This document shows, piece by piece, positions 1 through 8,881 of a stretch of 64,000 nt of DNA. The translations under genes and the position numbers were made by a program. This stretch comes from Pseudomonas sp. NC02 (GTDB lineage Bacteria > Pseudomonadota > Gammaproteobacteria > Pseudomonadales > Pseudomonadaceae). The notes beneath the pieces are model-generated. The model saw only the letters and a list, made by a program, of their open reading frames with translations, made no database searches and had not been told where the DNA came from. Position 1 is the stretch's first letter, and the number at the start of each line of letters is the position of its first letter. The stretch spans positions 3,534,001 through 3,598,000 of the forward strand of contig NZ_CP025624.1 in NCBI RefSeq assembly GCF_002874965.1, read 5' to 3'.

Positions 1-179
1 ACGCCGGCCGTGTGGCCACTGCGAAAGCCGTCGGCCTGGCCATGCAGCCATGAGAAACGGTGCTGTGCCCGCAGGCGCGTCAGGCCGTGACCGAATAATC
101 GGGCGGCGAGCCGTTTCAACAGGGGCATTTCGGCCAGTGGCCGCAGTTCGGGAGGCAGATCGGGGGTGTGTTGCGGCAC
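1..179 (-). CDS. Unrecognised protein, N-terminal part only (cut by window edge)
   Basis: Reading the minus strand from a GTG at 179 gives 59 codons without a stop up to the window edge. An AGGAG ribosome binding site lies 5-6 bases before the GTG, which supports this start. The peptide begins VPQHTPDLPPELRPLAEM and continues with several basic residues and an RFSWLHGQADGF segment. There is no signal peptide or membrane segment in the visible part. I do not recognise the family, and the domain-bearing part lies outside the window. It is transcribed away from the pirin gene. Confidence 0.55.
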   Translation of the reverse strand, partial: MPQHTPDLPPELRPLAEMPLLKRLAARLFGHGLTRLRAQHRFSWLHGQADGFRSGHTAG

Positions 180-397
180 GCGGACTCCTGCGATGCTTTA
201 ACTCGGACAAGAGCCCTATGGTCGCCGCAAATGCCCCACAGTTCCAGCCAATTGCTTTGCGCTCATGCAGTTAGGCGATGAAGTGAAGACAAGTCCTGAG
301 CATCGGCATCGAAGCATTCGATAGGAATCCAGCATTTTTTACGCTTTTTATCGATCTGGCGCTGCTGGATGATGGCTCCCATCCACAGGAGACGATC

Positions 398-1093
398 ATG
401 CTTGAACTTCGACCTTTCAACACCCTGGGCGGCGCCAATCACGGTTGGCTGGACGCTCACCACCACTTCTCGTTTGCCGAATACCATGACCCCAAGCGCA
501 TGCACTGGGGCAACCTGCGGGTGTGGAACGATGACCTCATCGCACCGGGCACCGGCTTCCCGCAGCACCCGCACCGGGACATGGAAATCATCACCTATGT
601 GCGTGAAGGCGCCATCAGCCATGCCGACAACCTGGGCAACCAGGGCCGCACCGAGGCCGGCGACGTCCAGGTAATGAGCGCCGGCACCGGGATCGCCCAC
701 AGCGAGTACAACCTGGAAGCTACGCCGACCAAGATTTTCCAGATCTGGATCATTCCCAATGAGGCCGGTTTGCCGCCGTCATGGGGCGCGAAGCCGTTTC
801 CGAAGGGTGACCGCGAAGGGTTTGTGACCCTGGCCAGTGGCAAGGCCGGAGACAGCGAAAGCCTGCGGATTCGGGCCGATGCACGCTTGGTAGCGGCGAA
901 TCTGAAAGCCGGTGAAAGTGCCGAGTATCGGCTGGACAACGGACGCCGGGCGTACCTGGTACCGGCCACCGGGGTGATTGAAGTCAATGGCTTGCGTGCA
1001 CAAGCTCGAGACGGTGTGGCGGTTGAGGATGAGCAGGTACTGCGGGTGACAGCGGTTGAGGACAGCGAGATCGTGTTGGTCGACCTCGCCTGA
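398..1093 (+). CDS. Pirin family protein (YhhW-like bicupin)
   Basis: A complete 231-residue protein of the pirin/YhhW family, whose members bind one metal in the N-terminal cupin; some open flavonols such as quercetin. The four expected metal ligands are visible: H57 and H59 in FPQHPHRDME, and H101 and E103 in GIAHSEYN. The C-terminal half is the second, degenerate cupin. The start is supported by AGGAG 7 bases before the ATG. The gene stands alone, with a REP palindrome just after its stop. The physiological substrate cannot be told from sequence. Confidence 0.9.
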   Translation: MLELRPFNTLGGANHGWLDAHHHFSFAEYHDPKRMHWGNLRVWNDDLIAPGTGFPQHPHRDMEIITYVREGAISHADNLGNQGRTEAGDVQVMSAGTGIAHSEYNLEATPTKIFQIWIIPNEAGLPPSWGAKPFPKGDREGFVTLASGKAGDSESLRIRADARLVAANLKAGESAEYRLDNGRRAYLVPATGVIEVNGLRAQARDGVAVEDEQVLRVTAVEDSEIVLVDLA

Positions 1094-1104
1094 CCGAGCT
1101 TGAA

Positions 1105-1134
1105 TGTGGTGAGGGAGCTTGCTCCCTCGCCACA
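1105..1134. repeat. REP-type palindrome
   Basis: TGTGG-T-GAGGGAGC, then TT, then GCTCCCTC-G-CCACA forms an almost perfect hairpin in the gap between the convergent pirin and pgm genes. This is the sequence type of the common intergenic REP elements of fluorescent pseudomonads. It could end transcription from either side, but there is no T-run. Confidence 0.75.
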
Positions 1135-1158
1135 GGTTAATCAGTCATAGGCTGGGTA

Positions 1159-2805
1159 TCAGTTAGCCGAGATCGCCCCGTCCACCAACACCTGGGCCTC
1201 TTCCACCAGTTGCTTGAGGTGATCTTCGCCGATAAAGCTCTCGGCGTAGATCTTGTAGATGTCCTCGGTGCCCGATGGCCGTGCGGCAAACCAACCGTTT
1301 TCAGTCATGACTTTCAGCCCGCCGATCGCCTGGTCATTGCCCGGCGCGTGGCTGAGGATCTGCTGGATGCTTTCCCCGGCCAACTGCGTGGACGTCACCT
1401 GGTCTGGCGACAGCTTGCCCAACAAGGCCTTCTGCGCCGGAGTCGCCTTGGCATCCACCCGAATGGCGAACGGCTCACCCAGTGCATCGGTCAGCCCGCG
1501 ATAAATCTGGCTTGGGTCCTGGCCTTTGCGCGAGGTCATTTCCGCCGCCAGCAGCGCCGGGATCAAACCGTCCTTGTCAGTGCTCCACACGCTGCCGTCC
1601 TTGCGCAGGAACGAGGCGCCGGCACTTTCTTCGCCACCAAAACCCAGCGAACCGTCAAACAGGCCATCGGCAAACCACTTGAAGCCCACCGGCACTTCGT
1701 ACAGGCGACGGCCAATGCGCTTGGCCACGCGATCAATCAAGCCGCTGCTGACCACGGTCTTGCCCACCGCAGCATCAGCGCGCCATTCGGGGCGGTTCTG
1801 GAACAGGTAGTCGATGGACACGGCCAAGTAGTTGTTCGGCGCCAGCAAGCCACCGGACGGCGTCACGATGCCATGGCGGTCGTGGTCCGGGTCGCAGGCG
1901 AATGCCACGTCATAACGGTCCTTGAGGCCGATCAACCCCTGCATGGCGTAGCTGGAGGACGGGTCCATGCGGATCTGGCCGTCCCAGTCGACGCTCATGA
2001 AGCGGAAGGTCGAATCCACTTCGGTGTTCACCACGTCGAGGTTCAGGCGGTGATGCTCGGCGATGGCCGACCAGTAGCGCACCCCTGCTCCGCCCAGCGG
2101 ATCGACGCCCAGGCGCAAGCCAGCGTTGCGGATGGCATCGAAGTCGATGACGTTGACCAGATCGGCCACGTAGGTGTTGAGGTAGTCGTGGCGATGAGTG
2201 GTGTCGGCCTTCAGCGCCTGGGCATGGGTGATGCGCTTGACCCCGGCCAGCTTATTGGCCAGCAGTTCGTTAGCCTTGGCTTCGATCCACTTGGTGATGT
2301 GGGTGTCGGCCGGGCCGCCGTTGGGCGGGTTGTACTTGTAGCCGCCGCTTTGTGGCGGGTTGTGGGACGGCGTGATCACGATGCCGTCGGCCAAACCACT
2401 GGTGCGGCCGCGGTTGTAGCAAATGATGGCGTGGGAAATCGCCGGTGTCGGGGTGTACTCATCGCCTTCGGCGAGCATCACGTGCACGCCATTGGCGGCC
2501 AGCACTTCCAGCGCACTGGCGCCGGCCGGGGTGGACAACGCGTGGGTGTCGAGGCCGACAAACAGCGGGCCGTTGATGCCCTGGGCTTCACGGTACAGGC
2601 AAATGGCCTGGCTGATGGCAAGCACGTGCCATTCATTGAAGCTGAGGTCGAACGAGCTGCCGCGGTGTCCGGAGGTACCAAAGGCGACGCGCTGGGTGGA
2701 GATCGCTGCATCAGGCTGGCCGGTGTAATAGGCCGTTACCAGTCGCGGGATGTCTACCAGCAATTGAGCTGGTGCCGGCTTGCCCGCAAAAGGACTGAGA
2801 GTCAT
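1159..2805 (-). CDS. pgm: Phosphoglucomutase (alpha-D-glucose specific)
   Basis: Interconverts glucose 1-phosphate and glucose 6-phosphate in the cytoplasm, feeding glycogen, trehalose and envelope sugar synthesis. The 548 residues match the usual length of the Pgm (E. coli type) family, about 546. Visible motifs are GTSGHRG (residues 43-49), the catalytic phosphoserine loop TPSHNP (S147), the metal-binding DPDHDRHG near residue 305 and the phosphate-binding RPSGTED near the C-terminus. It is convergent with the pirin gene and lies about 100 bases downstream of the MocR regulator on the same strand. Confidence 0.95.
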   Translation of the reverse strand: MTLSPFAGKPAPAQLLVDIPRLVTAYYTGQPDAAISTQRVAFGTSGHRGSSFDLSFNEWHVLAISQAICLYREAQGINGPLFVGLDTHALSTPAGASALEVLAANGVHVMLAEGDEYTPTPAISHAIICYNRGRTSGLADGIVITPSHNPPQSGGYKYNPPNGGPADTHITKWIEAKANELLANKLAGVKRITHAQALKADTTHRHDYLNTYVADLVNVIDFDAIRNAGLRLGVDPLGGAGVRYWSAIAEHHRLNLDVVNTEVDSTFRFMSVDWDGQIRMDPSSSYAMQGLIGLKDRYDVAFACDPDHDRHGIVTPSGGLLAPNNYLAVSIDYLFQNRPEWRADAAVGKTVVSSGLIDRVAKRIGRRLYEVPVGFKWFADGLFDGSLGFGGEESAGASFLRKDGSVWSTDKDGLIPALLAAEMTSRKGQDPSQIYRGLTDALGEPFAIRVDAKATPAQKALLGKLSPDQVTSTQLAGESIQQILSHAPGNDQAIGGLKVMTENGWFAARPSGTEDIYKIYAESFIGEDHLKQLVEEAQVLVDGAISAN

Positions 2806-2904
2806 GCATAAACCTCGGAAAGAGAAGGATTCGGAAAAAAGTGCAGTTTACTGGGACTTGGACTGCTCCGCGACGTTATAAATCCTACAGCAATCAGCGA
2901 AATT

Positions 2905-4317
2905 TCATTCAGTGCCGGTCTGTGCCTGCCTGAGCGCCAGAGCCAGCTCATCCAGGGCATTCTCCAGGTTATGGGCGCCGTCAACGGCATGGCTCAGCCG
3001 CAGATGCTGGCAGTGCAGGCCACTGAGGCTGAACAACTCCCCCGGCGCAATCACCACCTGCCGGGTGAGCAGGCGCTGGAACACCTGGCGCATATCCACC
3101 GGGGCCTCTGAGCGCAACCAGAAGGTCGCGCCAGCGACGGGCATTCGGTAGCTCACCTGGTTGCCCAGATGCGTGTCCAGCCGCAGGCCCATGAGCCGGG
3201 CCTGCTCTTTGAGTTGCGGTCGCAACTCCCGCAGATGCTGGTCGATGCGCCCGCTTTGATAGAGCCGCGCAATCGCGCGCTGGCGGATAGAGGACAACCG
3301 GAATGCGCGCAACAGGAACTGGCGCTGCAGCTCGCCGCTGAGGTGGCGCGACAGCAAATAGCCAAACGGCGCTTCCGGCCCGAGCATCTTCTCGAACGTG
3401 GAAAACACCATCAGCCGCTCGGGATTGGCCAGGTCCCGTAACGCGGTGATTGGCTGCCCGAAGCCGAGGTCACCATGGCTGTCATTTTCTAACAACCAAC
3501 AGCCATGCTGGTCCAGCAATCGCACTAGCTGCAGGCGATCATGGGTGGACAGGACTACGCCGGACGGCAGGCTGACACCGGATGACAGCAACGCCAGCTG
3601 CACCGGCTCGGTGCTGAGCAAGTGCTCGAACAACGCCAGGTCCAGGCCGTCGTCCGCCGTGAATGGCAATTCGAGAACCCTCACGCCTGCCCCCTGCAAC
3701 AACCGCAGGATCAGCCAGTCACACGGGGATTCGACGATGATCGCAGCGCCCTTGAGACCCAGCACCTCGATCAGGATTTCCAGTACCCCGCGCAAGTCGG
3801 CGCCGATGTATACCTCGTCCGCCTGCCAGCAACGGGTCGGCGACGAGGTATAGCGCGCCGCGAGCGTCGCCCGCAGTTCCCACACGCCACAGGGCTGCGA
3901 CCATGGCTGCAGATGATGCGGGTAATGCCGCAACAGTTCGCGCTCGAGCAGCAACAGCGCTGCGTCCAGTGACGCCGCAAGTGCCGGCTCATCGGCGCTG
4001 AGCACGCGCATTCCCGGACGTCGCGCACTGGCATAGAGGCGCTCCAGCAGGTCGCCACCGCTGCTGCCTGGCGGTTTATTCAACACCGGCCAGGCGTAGT
4101 AGCCCGACTTGGGCACCGAGTACACCCGGCCCTCCTTCTCGAGCAACGAGTAAGCGTATTGAATGGTCGAGATCGACACATTCAGGCGCTCCGCCAATTG
4201 GCGCAATGATGGCAGTTTTACCCGGGCATCCGTGCCCACCTCGCCGATGAGGTTGATCATGTAGCGATACACCGCCTGGTAGGCGAAGTCGGTTTGCCGG
4301 TCGTCCCTGAGGTTCAT
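2905..4317 (-). CDS. MocR-type (GntR plus aminotransferase-like) regulator
   Basis: The 470 residues start with a GntR winged helix (residues about 10-75, including LPSLRQLAERLNVSISTIQ) followed by a type-I aminotransferase-like domain. The segment STFEKMLGPEAPFGYL corresponds to the place of the PLP-binding lysine, and a lysine is kept there, so PLP binding is plausible. MocR proteins usually sense PLP or an amino-acid adduct and control an adjacent gene. It follows the unrecognised 473-residue gene by 24 bases on the same strand, so the two are probably one transcript. Confidence 0.85.
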   Translation of the reverse strand: MNLRDDRQTDFAYQAVYRYMINLIGEVGTDARVKLPSLRQLAERLNVSISTIQYAYSLLEKEGRVYSVPKSGYYAWPVLNKPPGSSGGDLLERLYASARRPGMRVLSADEPALAASLDAALLLLERELLRHYPHHLQPWSQPCGVWELRATLAARYTSSPTRCWQADEVYIGADLRGVLEILIEVLGLKGAAIIVESPCDWLILRLLQGAGVRVLELPFTADDGLDLALFEHLLSTEPVQLALLSSGVSLPSGVVLSTHDRLQLVRLLDQHGCWLLENDSHGDLGFGQPITALRDLANPERLMVFSTFEKMLGPEAPFGYLLSRHLSGELQRQFLLRAFRLSSIRQRAIARLYQSGRIDQHLRELRPQLKEQARLMGLRLDTHLGNQVSYRMPVAGATFWLRSEAPVDMRQVFQRLLTRQVVIAPGELFSLSGLHCQHLRLSHAVDGAHNLENALDELALALRQAQTGTE

Positions 4318-4341
4318 CGCTGGTCACCCGCCGCCACCCGC

Positions 4342-5763
4342 TTAACGCCCCGCCAGTTGGTAGGCTGCCAGGGCGGGCGCATCTTGCTGTGGCGTCTCGG
4401 CCATGCCCGGCACGCCGGTGGCGGGCCGCTTGCGATAGAGATGTTGCAGCAGGTCGATCGGCAACCCGCTGGTGTCGATGGCCCATTGCACCAGCATCTC
4501 GGCCACCGGCTTGCCTTGCAGCGCCTTGTGCAGCTCGGGGAGCGCCACCAGCATGCCGGGGTGGCATTGGCGCAAAAAGCTTTCGAGGCGCTCGCCGTGA
4601 CGGATAAACGGCGAAAACATCAGGCAATTCAGTTGGCTTTCATCCAATCGGAACAGCGCCTGGGCGTAGTCGGCCGCCAGCGCTCGGCCATCCTGGGTCG
4701 CTGCCTGGGCAATCAGGTGTTCGGAAATCTGCTTGCGCCGCATGAACATCGCGGCCTGCTGCATGAAGCCCTGTGCGCCCTCCTCGTAATCCAGTTCCCG
4801 CAGGCACTCGGCCTGCAGGCCCCGCAGATGGGCCATCAGCAACGGGTTCGCATAGCTCGCGTGGCTGAAATGAAAGCCAAACTCGTCCGGTTCATAGCCC
4901 ATGAACTGACGCAACAGCGGCCCGGAGGAGTATTCGGCCGCGTCCTTAAGGTCGGCAGCGCCGATATAGGCCAAGTGGCGATGGTTGTCCGTGTCGGACT
5001 TATCGGCGACGGCGTAACGCTCGCCGTAAAGGTCGCAGTAATAGGCGTTGCTCCACTCATCCATGCGCGCGAACAGTCCGCTGAGCACCAGAGGCTGGCG
5101 CGGCGGGACCTCTGCACCGCTCGCCAGCGCAGCCTTCTTCAGCCACGCCAGGTACTCCCGCTGCTTGCGCGCGGAGTCACCGCTGACCAGCGCGTGCACG
5201 CCCCCATTGCAGGTGGTGACACGCCGGTAAAAGTCACCGAGGGCCAGGTAGGCGTCGTTGCACAGGGTTTGGCGAAGATCTCCCGAGGTCAGGTGCCCCA
5301 CCATCAGCATATTGCGCCGGCTGGTATCGCGCGCCGCACTGGAGGCCGGCCGCAGGTGGTTGAACGGCAAGACTTCCTGATTCTCGACCATCAGCAATTC
5401 GACACGCGCATCGTCATGCAGGAACAGCGCGCTGTAGCCGCGGTGCAGCGTGTCCAGGGCATTTTGCGACATGCCGGCATGGCGCAAGGTCGCGACCCGC
5501 AGTTGAAACGTCCGTGGCGCCCGGCCTGCAAGCGTCAGCTGGGCTGCGCGCAACAACGCCAGGACATAGCTGCTGCCGGCGCCTGCGCCGTGAGCTACCA
5601 GCACCTTGTATTCACCGATCCGCTCCATGCCGCCTGCCGCTACCACGATTCGTTGAATCAATAACTGGAGCGAGGTACGTTCTGTTCGAGAGAAATGCCC
5701 TATCAAGCGTTGCAATACTTGTTGATAGACATAGTTCATGGCTTGTTCGTGAATAGCGCTCAT
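4342..5763 (-). CDS. Unrecognised 473-residue protein, operon partner of the MocR regulator
   Basis: A long open frame with normal Pseudomonas codon use and no signal peptide. The start is MSAIHEQAMNYVYQQVL. Visible segments include VLVAHGAGAGSSYVLALLRA (residues about 54-73), which looks like a nucleotide-binding or hydrolase loop but fits no motif I can name, a central region rich in Tyr and His (YYCDLYGERYAV, HFSHASYANPLL), and a helical C-terminal half. The ribosome binding site is weak, and M9 is an alternative start. It is followed within 24 bases by a MocR regulator and preceded by a 650-base gene-free region. I assign no function. A cytoplasmic enzyme controlled by a PLP-type sensor is only an inference from context. 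Confidence 0.7.
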   Translation of the reverse strand: MSAIHEQAMNYVYQQVLQRLIGHFSRTERTSLQLLIQRIVVAAGGMERIGEYKVLVAHGAGAGSSYVLALLRAAQLTLAGRAPRTFQLRVATLRHAGMSQNALDTLHRGYSALFLHDDARVELLMVENQEVLPFNHLRPASSAARDTSRRNMLMVGHLTSGDLRQTLCNDAYLALGDFYRRVTTCNGGVHALVSGDSARKQREYLAWLKKAALASGAEVPPRQPLVLSGLFARMDEWSNAYYCDLYGERYAVADKSDTDNHRHLAYIGAADLKDAAEYSSGPLLRQFMGYEPDEFGFHFSHASYANPLLMAHLRGLQAECLRELDYEEGAQGFMQQAAMFMRRKQISEHLIAQAATQDGRALAADYAQALFRLDESQLNCLMFSPFIRHGERLESFLRQCHPGMLVALPELHKALQGKPVAEMLVQWAIDTSGLPIDLLQHLYRKRPATGVPGMAETPQQDAPALAAYQLAGR

Positions 5764-6414
5764 AGTTCTACTACCTGAGTTGAAATATCAGTTTCGGGCA
5801 ATCGTTGACGGCATTTGCCTGACCTGTTGTTTCTGTAGGGGCGTTACAACATGTGACATTCAATGGAGATTAGCACCGGGCCCTACCTGCCAAGCCTGCC
5901 TTTGGGGGCTTCCAGTCCCGAAAAGGCGCCAAGCCAAGGGGCACGCAGCCCAAACCGAAAGTCTTAGGAACGCTCTGACAACTTCCTACGCTGCTTTAAC
6001 TTACAAACTAGAGAAGCATCCGACATAACCCACTTCAATATTGATGTTCCGGCAAAACAGCCATGGGAAACATTATTGGGCTTGACGGATGTACGGGGTG
6101 ATTTCATATATTCAATCATTGCTCAATCCTTGAGATAAAAGTGACGGGGCAATTATCGGCACTTGAATAATGATTAACAGATACAGAACGCCGGCTAAAA
6201 CCGGTTCAGATGGGGGCTTGCATGGGGTATCGAGTGTGCAGACACGACAACGCCGCGCTGGGATTCAGGGCGGCGTCAGGGGCATACATCTGGTTTATCG
6301 GGCTGAAGTGCTGAAATCCCGATTCAAGCGGTGGGCAGGTTAAGTCCTGTCAAATGGCGCATTTGCCCCATGCGCCCGGGGGCAGGAATACTCGCTTGAG
6401 AATATTCCCACAGA
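5764..6414. other. 650-base gene-free region upstream of the MocR operon
   Basis: This stretch is lower in GC than its surroundings and contains only short open frames without ribosome binding sites. It holds a GTTACA-ACA-TGTGAC dyad at 5843-5857, about 80 bases before the 473-residue gene, which could be a GntR-type operator. It also has an inverted repeat GGCGCAT-N7-ATGCGCC at 6356-6376 and a weaker GGAATA...TATTCC repeat at 6384-6407, both just after the mexS stop, which may end mexS transcription. No RNA gene was recognised. Confidence 0.5.
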
Positions 6415-7437
6415 TCAAACAGTTTCTACCTGCAAGGCAACCCGTTCACGGCACGGACATTCGTCCATATAGCGGTGCGCTTCAACGAACTGGCTGAACG
6501 GAAATACCGTGGTTTTCAGCGGTACCAGCACCTTGTCGGCGGTCAGTTGGTTGATGTCACGCAGGGCTCGCTGCAAGGCCACCTGGTCCTGGATGATGCC
6601 CAGTTCCGGTTTGCCGGTGAAGTTGCCGATGCAGTGCACAAAGAACTGAATGTTCTTCTGGAACGCCGCGCAGGCCGGGAATGGCGTCTGGTTGCCACCT
6701 TGCAGGCCGTACAGCACCAGGCTGCCACGCGGCGCCAGCACATCACCCAGCAACGACATCTGCGGGCCACCCAAGCCATCGAACACCACGTCTACGCCGC
6801 GGTTGTCGGTGAACTTGTTGACTTGCATCAGCAGGTCCTGCTCTTCGGTGACGATGACCTTCTCGGCCCCGAGGGACAGCAGGTATTCGCGCTCATCACT
6901 GGTCTTGGTGGCGGCAATCACCCGCACACCCAGGGCTTTGCCCAGTTGCACGAACGATGGGCCGGCACAGTGGCTGGCGTCCGTTACCAGGGCGAATTGC
7001 CCGGGTTTGACCCGCGCCAGGTCCATGTACGCAAAGTAGGCAATCAGCAACGGCGTGTAGTGCACGCTGGCTTCGATCGGGCTCAGGACATCCGGGTAGC
7101 GGGTCAGGGCCGAGCGCGGCAGGACGATCTGTTCGCCGTACACCGGGTAGTCATTCGGGCTCTCGGCCGGGAAGCTGGCGACCTTGTCACCCACCGCCAG
7201 GTCGTCGACACCCTCGCCAACGGCCACAACCACGCCGGCCATTTCATGGCCAAGGCCGGAAGGCAAGCGGGCATGGGACGACGCCAGGTTCTGGCGCCAC
7301 AGAATGTCGTACCAGCTGATGCCAATCGCCTCGACGCGCACCTGCACTTCGCCCGGTGCGGGCTTAGCGGCTGCATGCTCTTCGCATTTGAGCACCTCGG
7401 CCGGACCAAACTTGTGAAAACGGATCGTGCGGGACAT
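6415..7437 (-). CDS. mexS: MexS, Zn-dependent-type quinone oxidoreductase (MDR family)
   Basis: A 340-residue medium-chain dehydrogenase/reductase with the GroES-like N-terminal half (GLGHEMAGVVVAVGEGV) and a Rossmann half (VVFDGLGGP). Length and divergent position next to mexT match MexS of P. aeruginosa. There, loss of MexS raises MexT activity and MexEF-OprN expression, apparently through an electrophilic metabolite. I chose the ATG at 7437 (MSRTIRFHKFG) because GAGG lies 7 bases before it; an ATG 11 codons upstream lacks this. A MexT-box-like sequence lies about 78 bases upstream. Confidence 0.88.
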   Translation of the reverse strand: MSRTIRFHKFGPAEVLKCEEHAAAKPAPGEVQVRVEAIGISWYDILWRQNLASSHARLPSGLGHEMAGVVVAVGEGVDDLAVGDKVASFPAESPNDYPVYGEQIVLPRSALTRYPDVLSPIEASVHYTPLLIAYFAYMDLARVKPGQFALVTDASHCAGPSFVQLGKALGVRVIAATKTSDEREYLLSLGAEKVIVTEEQDLLMQVNKFTDNRGVDVVFDGLGGPQMSLLGDVLAPRGSLVLYGLQGGNQTPFPACAAFQKNIQFFVHCIGNFTGKPELGIIQDQVALQRALRDINQLTADKVLVPLKTTVFPFSQFVEAHRYMDECPCRERVALQVETV

Positions 7438-7514
7438 CGCAAACCTCGTCAAAGTAACCTCTATTGCCATGAACTCTATCTGGGCTTTCGGGGCAAGACC
7501 ACCGGTCGCCGTTA

Positions 7515-7538
7515 ATAGTCGACATGCCTGTCATTGAT
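7515..7538 (-). promoter_or_regulatory. Candidate MexT box facing mexS
   Basis: On the minus strand the sequence reads ATCA-N5-AGGCAT-N4-ACTAT. The MexT consensus known from P. aeruginosa is ATCA-N5-GTCGAT-N4-ACYAT, so both outer blocks and their spacing match exactly and the middle block keeps only its final AT. It lies between mexS and mexT, oriented towards mexS, which MexT is known to activate in P. aeruginosa. Confidence 0.6.
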
Positions 7539-7625
7539 TCCGCACATACGGAAAAGGTGCCAAGCCATGTAGGAAAACTGAATTAGCCGGTGCAGAGTAC
7601 CAGCCTTTCCCCGTAAGATTCATGC

Positions 7626-7648
7626 CGGTCATTGTTCTTATATGACCG
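7626..7648. promoter_or_regulatory. Palindromic candidate operator upstream of mexT
   Basis: CGGTCAT-N9-ATGACCG is a perfect dyad with 7-base arms ending 37 bases before the mexT start. Spacing and symmetry suit a dimeric regulator. It does not match the MexT consensus, so the binding protein is unknown. Confidence 0.4.
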
Positions 7649-7685
7649 CTCCCGTCAAGTTTACTGACGCCGCCTGGGACACAAG

Positions 7686-8600
7686 ATGAACCGTAACGAC
7701 CTGCGTCGTGTCGACCTCAACCTGTTGATCGTATTCGAAACCTTGATGCATGAGCGCAGTGTGACCCGCGCTGCCGAGAAACTGTTCCTTGGCCAGCCGG
7801 CCATCAGCGCAGCCCTGTCACGCCTGCGCGGCCTGTTCGACGACCCGTTGTTCGTGCGTACCGGACGCAGCATGGAGCCCTCGGCCCGTGCGGTAGAAAT
7901 CTTCGCCCTGCTCTCCCCGGCCCTGGACTCGATTTCCACGGCCGTCAGCCGCGCCTCCGAATTCGACCCGGCCACCAGCACCGCGGTATTCCGCATCGGC
8001 CTGTCGGACGACGTCGAATTCGCCCTGCTGCCGCTGCTGCTCAAGCGCCTGCGGGCCGAAGCCCCCGGCATCGTGCTGGTAGTGCGCCGCGTCAACTACA
8101 TCCTGATGCCCGGCCTGCTGGCCTCCGGCGAAATCTCCATCGGCGTGAGCTACACCACCGATTTGCCGGCCAACGCCAAGCGCAAGGTATTGCGCCGCAG
8201 CAAGCCGATGCTGCTGCGAGCCGACAGCATGCCGGGTTCCATGAGCCTGGATGATTTCTGCGCGCGGCCCCATGCCCTGGTGTCATTCGCCGGGGATTTG
8301 AGCGGGTTTCTGGATGAAGAACTGGAAAAACTGGGCCGCAAGCGCCATGTCGTGCTGGCTGTGCCGCAGTTCAATGGGCTGGGGACGTTGCTGGCGGGCA
8401 CCGATATTGTCGCGACCGTGCCGGACTATGCCGCTGAAGCGTTGACTTCAGCGGGTGGCTTGCGGGCTGAGGAGCCGCCACTGCCGGTGCGCACCTTTGA
8501 ATTGCACATGGCGTGGCGTGGGTCCCAGGACAATGATCCGGGGGAACGGTGGTTAAGGTCGCGGATTCAGATGTTTTTTGGGGACCCGGACAGCCTATAA
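7686..8600 (+). CDS. mexT: MexT, LysR-type activator of MexEF-OprN
   Basis: The 304 residues follow P. aeruginosa MexT nearly line for line as I remember it: start MNRNDLRRVDLNLLIVFETL, winged helix at residues 6-65 (SVTRAAEKLFLGQPAIS), then a LysR effector domain ending in FFGDPDSL. In P. aeruginosa MexT turns on mexEF-oprN and mexS. The frame is intact, with no sign of the inactivating insertions seen in some P. aeruginosa strains. Its usual target operon is not next door here but begins at 32965. Confidence 0.93.
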   Translation: MNRNDLRRVDLNLLIVFETLMHERSVTRAAEKLFLGQPAISAALSRLRGLFDDPLFVRTGRSMEPSARAVEIFALLSPALDSISTAVSRASEFDPATSTAVFRIGLSDDVEFALLPLLLKRLRAEAPGIVLVVRRVNYILMPGLLASGEISIGVSYTTDLPANAKRKVLRRSKPMLLRADSMPGSMSLDDFCARPHALVSFAGDLSGFLDEELEKLGRKRHVVLAVPQFNGLGTLLAGTDIVATVPDYAAEALTSAGGLRAEEPPLPVRTFELHMAWRGSQDNDPGERWLRSRIQMFFGDPDSL

Positions 8601-8675
8601 AGCAACAGCACTGCCGGGCATCACACCGAACTCGTCACTTCGCTCCGAATAGATTGCAATCGACCGGGAACCGGC

Positions 8676-8861
8676 TCATCGCTGGGGATCTGCCTTGGGC
8701 CTTGAATCGCGGCCAGCCGCCCGGTGCTCAGCGAGCTTTTTTTGCTCTTGTTTGAATTGCTGTTGCCAGCGGGCCAGCGCCTCAGCCCCGTCCGATGCCT
8801 GCACCGCCATTGGCACAGACACGATCATCCCGAAAAGCGTCCAGATAAGGAGTTGCTTCAT
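8676..8861 (-). CDS. Small secreted protein, last gene of the efflux operon
   Basis: This 61-residue protein begins with a typical signal peptide (MKQLLIWTLFGMIVSVPMAVQA, cut near A22) followed by a short charged tail rich in Lys, Gln and Arg. GGTGAG precedes the ATG at good spacing. It starts 20 bases after the FUSC gene stop on the same strand and is likely cotranscribed. The family is unknown to me; a periplasmic accessory role in the exporter is only a guess. Confidence 0.55.
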   Translation of the reverse strand: MKQLLIWTLFGMIVSVPMAVQASDGAEALARWQQQFKQEQKKLAEHRAAGRDSRPKADPQR

Positions 8862-8881
8862 TTCATCTCACCTTCGTTGTT

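Noticed and set aside
1210..2811. Open frame of 533 codons on the plus strand
   Set aside because: It lies fully opposite pgm, which has complete family motifs. The composition is that of a complementary-frame shadow in GC-rich DNA.
4294..5664. Open frame of 456 codons on the plus strand, opposite the unrecognised 473-residue gene
   Set aside because: Both strands are open here. The minus frame has a balanced composition and hydrophobic core-like segments and fits the operon with the MocR gene. The plus frame is rich in Gln, Arg, His and Val like other shadows in this window.
5780..6028. 82-codon open frame with a Cys-rich start upstream of the MocR operon
   Set aside because: No ribosome binding site, atypical composition and overlap with the likely control region.
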